NCBI RefSeq assembly: GCF_023716865.1
Contig: NZ_CP092417.1
Location: 5,992,001 to 6,056,000 of the forward strand
Direction: 5' to 3'
Source: Endozoicomonas sp. SCSIO W0465
GTDB lineage: Bacteria > Pseudomonadota > Gammaproteobacteria > Pseudomonadales > Endozoicomonadaceae
Length of the DNA: 64,000 nucleotides
Of this stretch, positions 61,964-64,000 are shown piece by piece (the stretch's first letter is position 1; the number at the start of each line of letters is the position of its first letter). The notes under the pieces were generated by a model, which was not told the DNA's origin, made no database searches, and saw only the letters and a program-made list of their open reading frames with translations. A program made the translations under genes and the position numbers.

Positions 61964-63823
61964 ATGACTGAAGAGACAAAAACAGATCTGATGCAACAGG
62001 CCTCTGCCCGGGTGGTAGCGGTGATGGGTGATATCATCACCATCGAAAGCATCGCCGGACCGGATGGTGAGAGAAAGCCTCTGGTTAAGAACGAGGTAGT
62101 TTACGTACTGCCAAGCCGTCGCGCCAATGAAGCGGTGGAAGAACAGCTGATGGCTGAGATTCTCCGTGTTCGTGGCAACACGGCCGATATTCAGGTGTTT
62201 GAGGAAACCCGTGGCGTTGCTGTGGGTGACATGATCATCCAGACCGGACACATGCTGTCTGTTGATCTGGGGCCTGGTATTCTCAGCATGATTTACGACG
62301 GTCTGCAGAACCCTCTGGAGCGTCTGGCCAATCTGCATGGCCGCTTCCTGCAGCGTGGTGTTCAGGTGGAGTCCCTGGATCGCACCCAGAACTGGGCATT
62401 CACGGCAGTGGCTAAAATTGGCGATAAACTCCGTGCCGGTGAAACCTTTGGTACCGTTCCGGAAGGTCGCTTTACCCATAAAATCATGATCCCGTTTGAT
62501 ACTGTGGGTGAAGTGGAAGTGGTCTGGATTCAGGAGGGTAACTTCTCTGTTGACACCGTAGTAGCACGTGTTAAAAACCATAAGGGTGAAGAAATTCCCC
62601 TGACCATGTACCAGCGCTGGCCGGTGCGTAAGTCCATTTCTGAAACCCTTGCTGCCAAGGGAAAGACCGAGCGTCTTTACCCTAACCAGCCACTGATCAC
62701 CACCACCCGTATCGTTGATACTTTCTTCCCGATTGCCCGTGGTGGTACCGGCTGCATCCCGGGACCATTTGGCTCTGGCAAGACAGTGCTGCAGCACGGT
62801 TTCTCCCGTTACTGCGATGCGGATATCGTTATTGTTACTGCCTGCGGCGAGCGTGCCGGTGAGGTAGTAGAAACCATTGAAGAGTTCCCGCATCTGCAGG
62901 ACCCAAAGACCGGTGGTGCCCTGATCGATCGTACGGTAATTATCTGTAATACGTCGTCCATGCCGGTGGCTGCCCGCGAAGCCTCTATCTATACCGGTCT
63001 GACCCTGGGTGAGTACTATCGCCAGATGGGGTATAACGTTCTGGCCTTGGCTGACTCTACCTCCCGCTGGGCCCAGGCCATGCGTGAAACCTCTAACCGT
63101 CTGGAAGAAATTCCCGGTGAAGAGGGCTTCCCTGCCTATATGGACTCTGCCATCAAGGGGGTTTACGAGCGCTGTGGTGTGGTTCGCAACGAAGACGGTG
63201 ATGAAGGCTCCCTGACCATGATCGGTTCGGTATCACCGGCCGGTGGTAACTTTGAAGAGCCTGTGACCCAGGCAACCCTGAGTACCGTAAAGGCATTCCT
63301 TGGTCTCTCTTATGATCGTGCTTACAAGCGCTTCTACCCGGCGATTGATCCACTGATCTCCTGGTCCCGTTATCTGGATCAGCTGGAAGACTGGTACTCC
63401 AAAAACCTGTCACCGGAGTGGGTCAGCAACGTTAGGGAGATGCAGGAACTGCTGGTTCGCGGTGACAGCATCAACCAGATGATGCAGGTAACCGGTGAAG
63501 AGGGTATTACTCTGGAAGATTACGTGACTTACCAGAAATCTTACCTGCTGGACATGGTTTACCTGCAACAGGACGCTTTTGATGATGTGGACGCTTCCTG
63601 CCCGATCAATCGTCAGCAGGAAAACTTTGACCTGGTGGTGAGCCTGATTCGTCAGCAGTACAGCTTCAGCGACAAAGAAGAAGTGCGTGATTACTTTATC
63701 AAGCTGACAGGCCTGTTCAAAAACATGCACTATGCCCATCATGGATCTCCTGAGTACAACAACTACATGAGTCGTATTCAGGAACTTCGCAGCCAGTATG
63801 CGATGGGTGCTTTAGCTGCCTGA
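61964..63823 (+). CDS. ntpA: V/A-type ATPase catalytic subunit A
   Basis: The catalytic nucleotide-binding subunit, 619 residues. The P-loop GPFGSGKT is at 267-274, and the catalytic glutamate region ACGERAGEVVETIEEFP follows. The A-specific non-homologous insert occupies roughly residues 115-200 (NLHGRFLQRGVQVESLDR and on), and LALADSTSRWAQAMRETSNR and GSVSPAGGNFEEPVTQATLS are conserved. It closes the operon in this arrangement, followed by a palindromic hairpin. No subunit F or second copy of B follows within the window. Confidence 0.97.
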   Translation: MTEETKTDLMQQASARVVAVMGDIITIESIAGPDGERKPLVKNEVVYVLPSRRANEAVEEQLMAEILRVRGNTADIQVFEETRGVAVGDMIIQTGHMLSVDLGPGILSMIYDGLQNPLERLANLHGRFLQRGVQVESLDRTQNWAFTAVAKIGDKLRAGETFGTVPEGRFTHKIMIPFDTVGEVEVVWIQEGNFSVDTVVARVKNHKGEEIPLTMYQRWPVRKSISETLAAKGKTERLYPNQPLITTTRIVDTFFPIARGGTGCIPGPFGSGKTVLQHGFSRYCDADIVIVTACGERAGEVVETIEEFPHLQDPKTGGALIDRTVIICNTSSMPVAAREASIYTGLTLGEYYRQMGYNVLALADSTSRWAQAMRETSNRLEEIPGEEGFPAYMDSAIKGVYERCGVVRNEDGDEGSLTMIGSVSPAGGNFEEPVTQATLSTVKAFLGLSYDRAYKRFYPAIDPLISWSRYLDQLEDWYSKNLSPEWVSNVREMQELLVRGDSINQMMQVTGEEGITLEDYVTYQKSYLLDMVYLQQDAFDDVDASCPINRQQENFDLVVSLIRQQYSFSDKEEVRDYFIKLTGLFKNMHYAHHGSPEYNNYMSRIQELRSQYAMGALAA

Positions 63824-63853
63824 TGTCAGTTTTATAACACATTCAGTCTAATT

Positions 63854-63872
63854 CTGCCGGCAATGCCGGCAG
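63854..63872 (+). terminator. hairpin at the end of the ATPase operon
   Basis: CTGCCGGCA and TGCCGGCAG pair around a single central A (effective loop 3-5 bases), 31 bases after the subunit A stop, followed by TTCTTTG. This is a likely terminator, although the T run is interrupted. The remaining 128 bases show no gene. Confidence 0.6.
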
Positions 63873-64000
63873 TTCTTTGTTCAGACATCATTTTCTCAGA
63901 AGCTATGTCATTGTTCATTACCACCTGAATGCCCTTGTTTTTTTAGTTGGAACTTTTCGGGTTTATTACTATCTACATCTCTCCTGTTAAGAATGAGCGC

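Overview
The window reads as a chromosomal segment of a marine, facultatively fermentative gammaproteobacterium. Most housekeeping proteins (FbaA, PykA, PtsG, Crr, QueF, Rnd-YcgL-YcgN, HtpX, AlaA, AvtA) look like enterobacterial, vibrio or oceanospirillalean homologues, while a V/A-type ATPase operon and a heavy, very diverse IS load recall symbiosis-associated genera such as Endozoicomonas. That genus guess is inference only.

Layout. 1-3 kb: an uncharacterised gene cut by the left edge, a frameshifted IS1595-type element and a TPR-like protein. 3-16 kb: a central-carbon island with fbaA, adhE, gap, pykA, pfkA, crr and ptsG, which together cover glucose uptake and phosphorylation, glycolysis and ethanol fermentation. 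Upstream of ptsG lies a perfect FNR/Anr-type box, a matching -10, a 22-codon ORF and a strong terminator, apparently an undescribed anaerobically controlled small transcript. 16-22 kb: yfcH, yadGH-type ABC exporter, queF, a nitroreductase and an MFS transporter. 22-32 kb: a purine/ammonium region wrecked by insertions. A second MFS gene is split by an IS50-like element, guaD has lost its leader to an IS1595-type element that itself carries another IS, and an Amt ammonium transporter has a perfect 111-bp internal duplication plus an IS66-type insertion.

32-46 kb: ycgN-ycgL-rnd, htpX, an IS1182-type element abutting a MITE with the same ends, alaA, msrB, another IS, tRNA-Glu, and avtA followed by the 5-oxoprolinase genes pxpABC. 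46-55 kb: a PepSY-repeat secreted protein, an arginine-decarboxylase acid-resistance cluster with two antiporters, a second IS66 copy and an ornithine carbamoyltransferase. 55-64 kb: a V/A-type ATPase operon in the order B-D-I-K-E-DUF2764-A, a circular permutation of the chlamydial/Bacteroides order E-DUF2764-A-B-D-I-K, with repeat-filled spacers at the new K/E junction.

No CRISPR array, prophage, rRNA or biosynthetic gene cluster was seen. The strongest candidates for something undescribed are the FNR-linked small transcript at 16.2-16.4 kb and the permuted ATPase operon.
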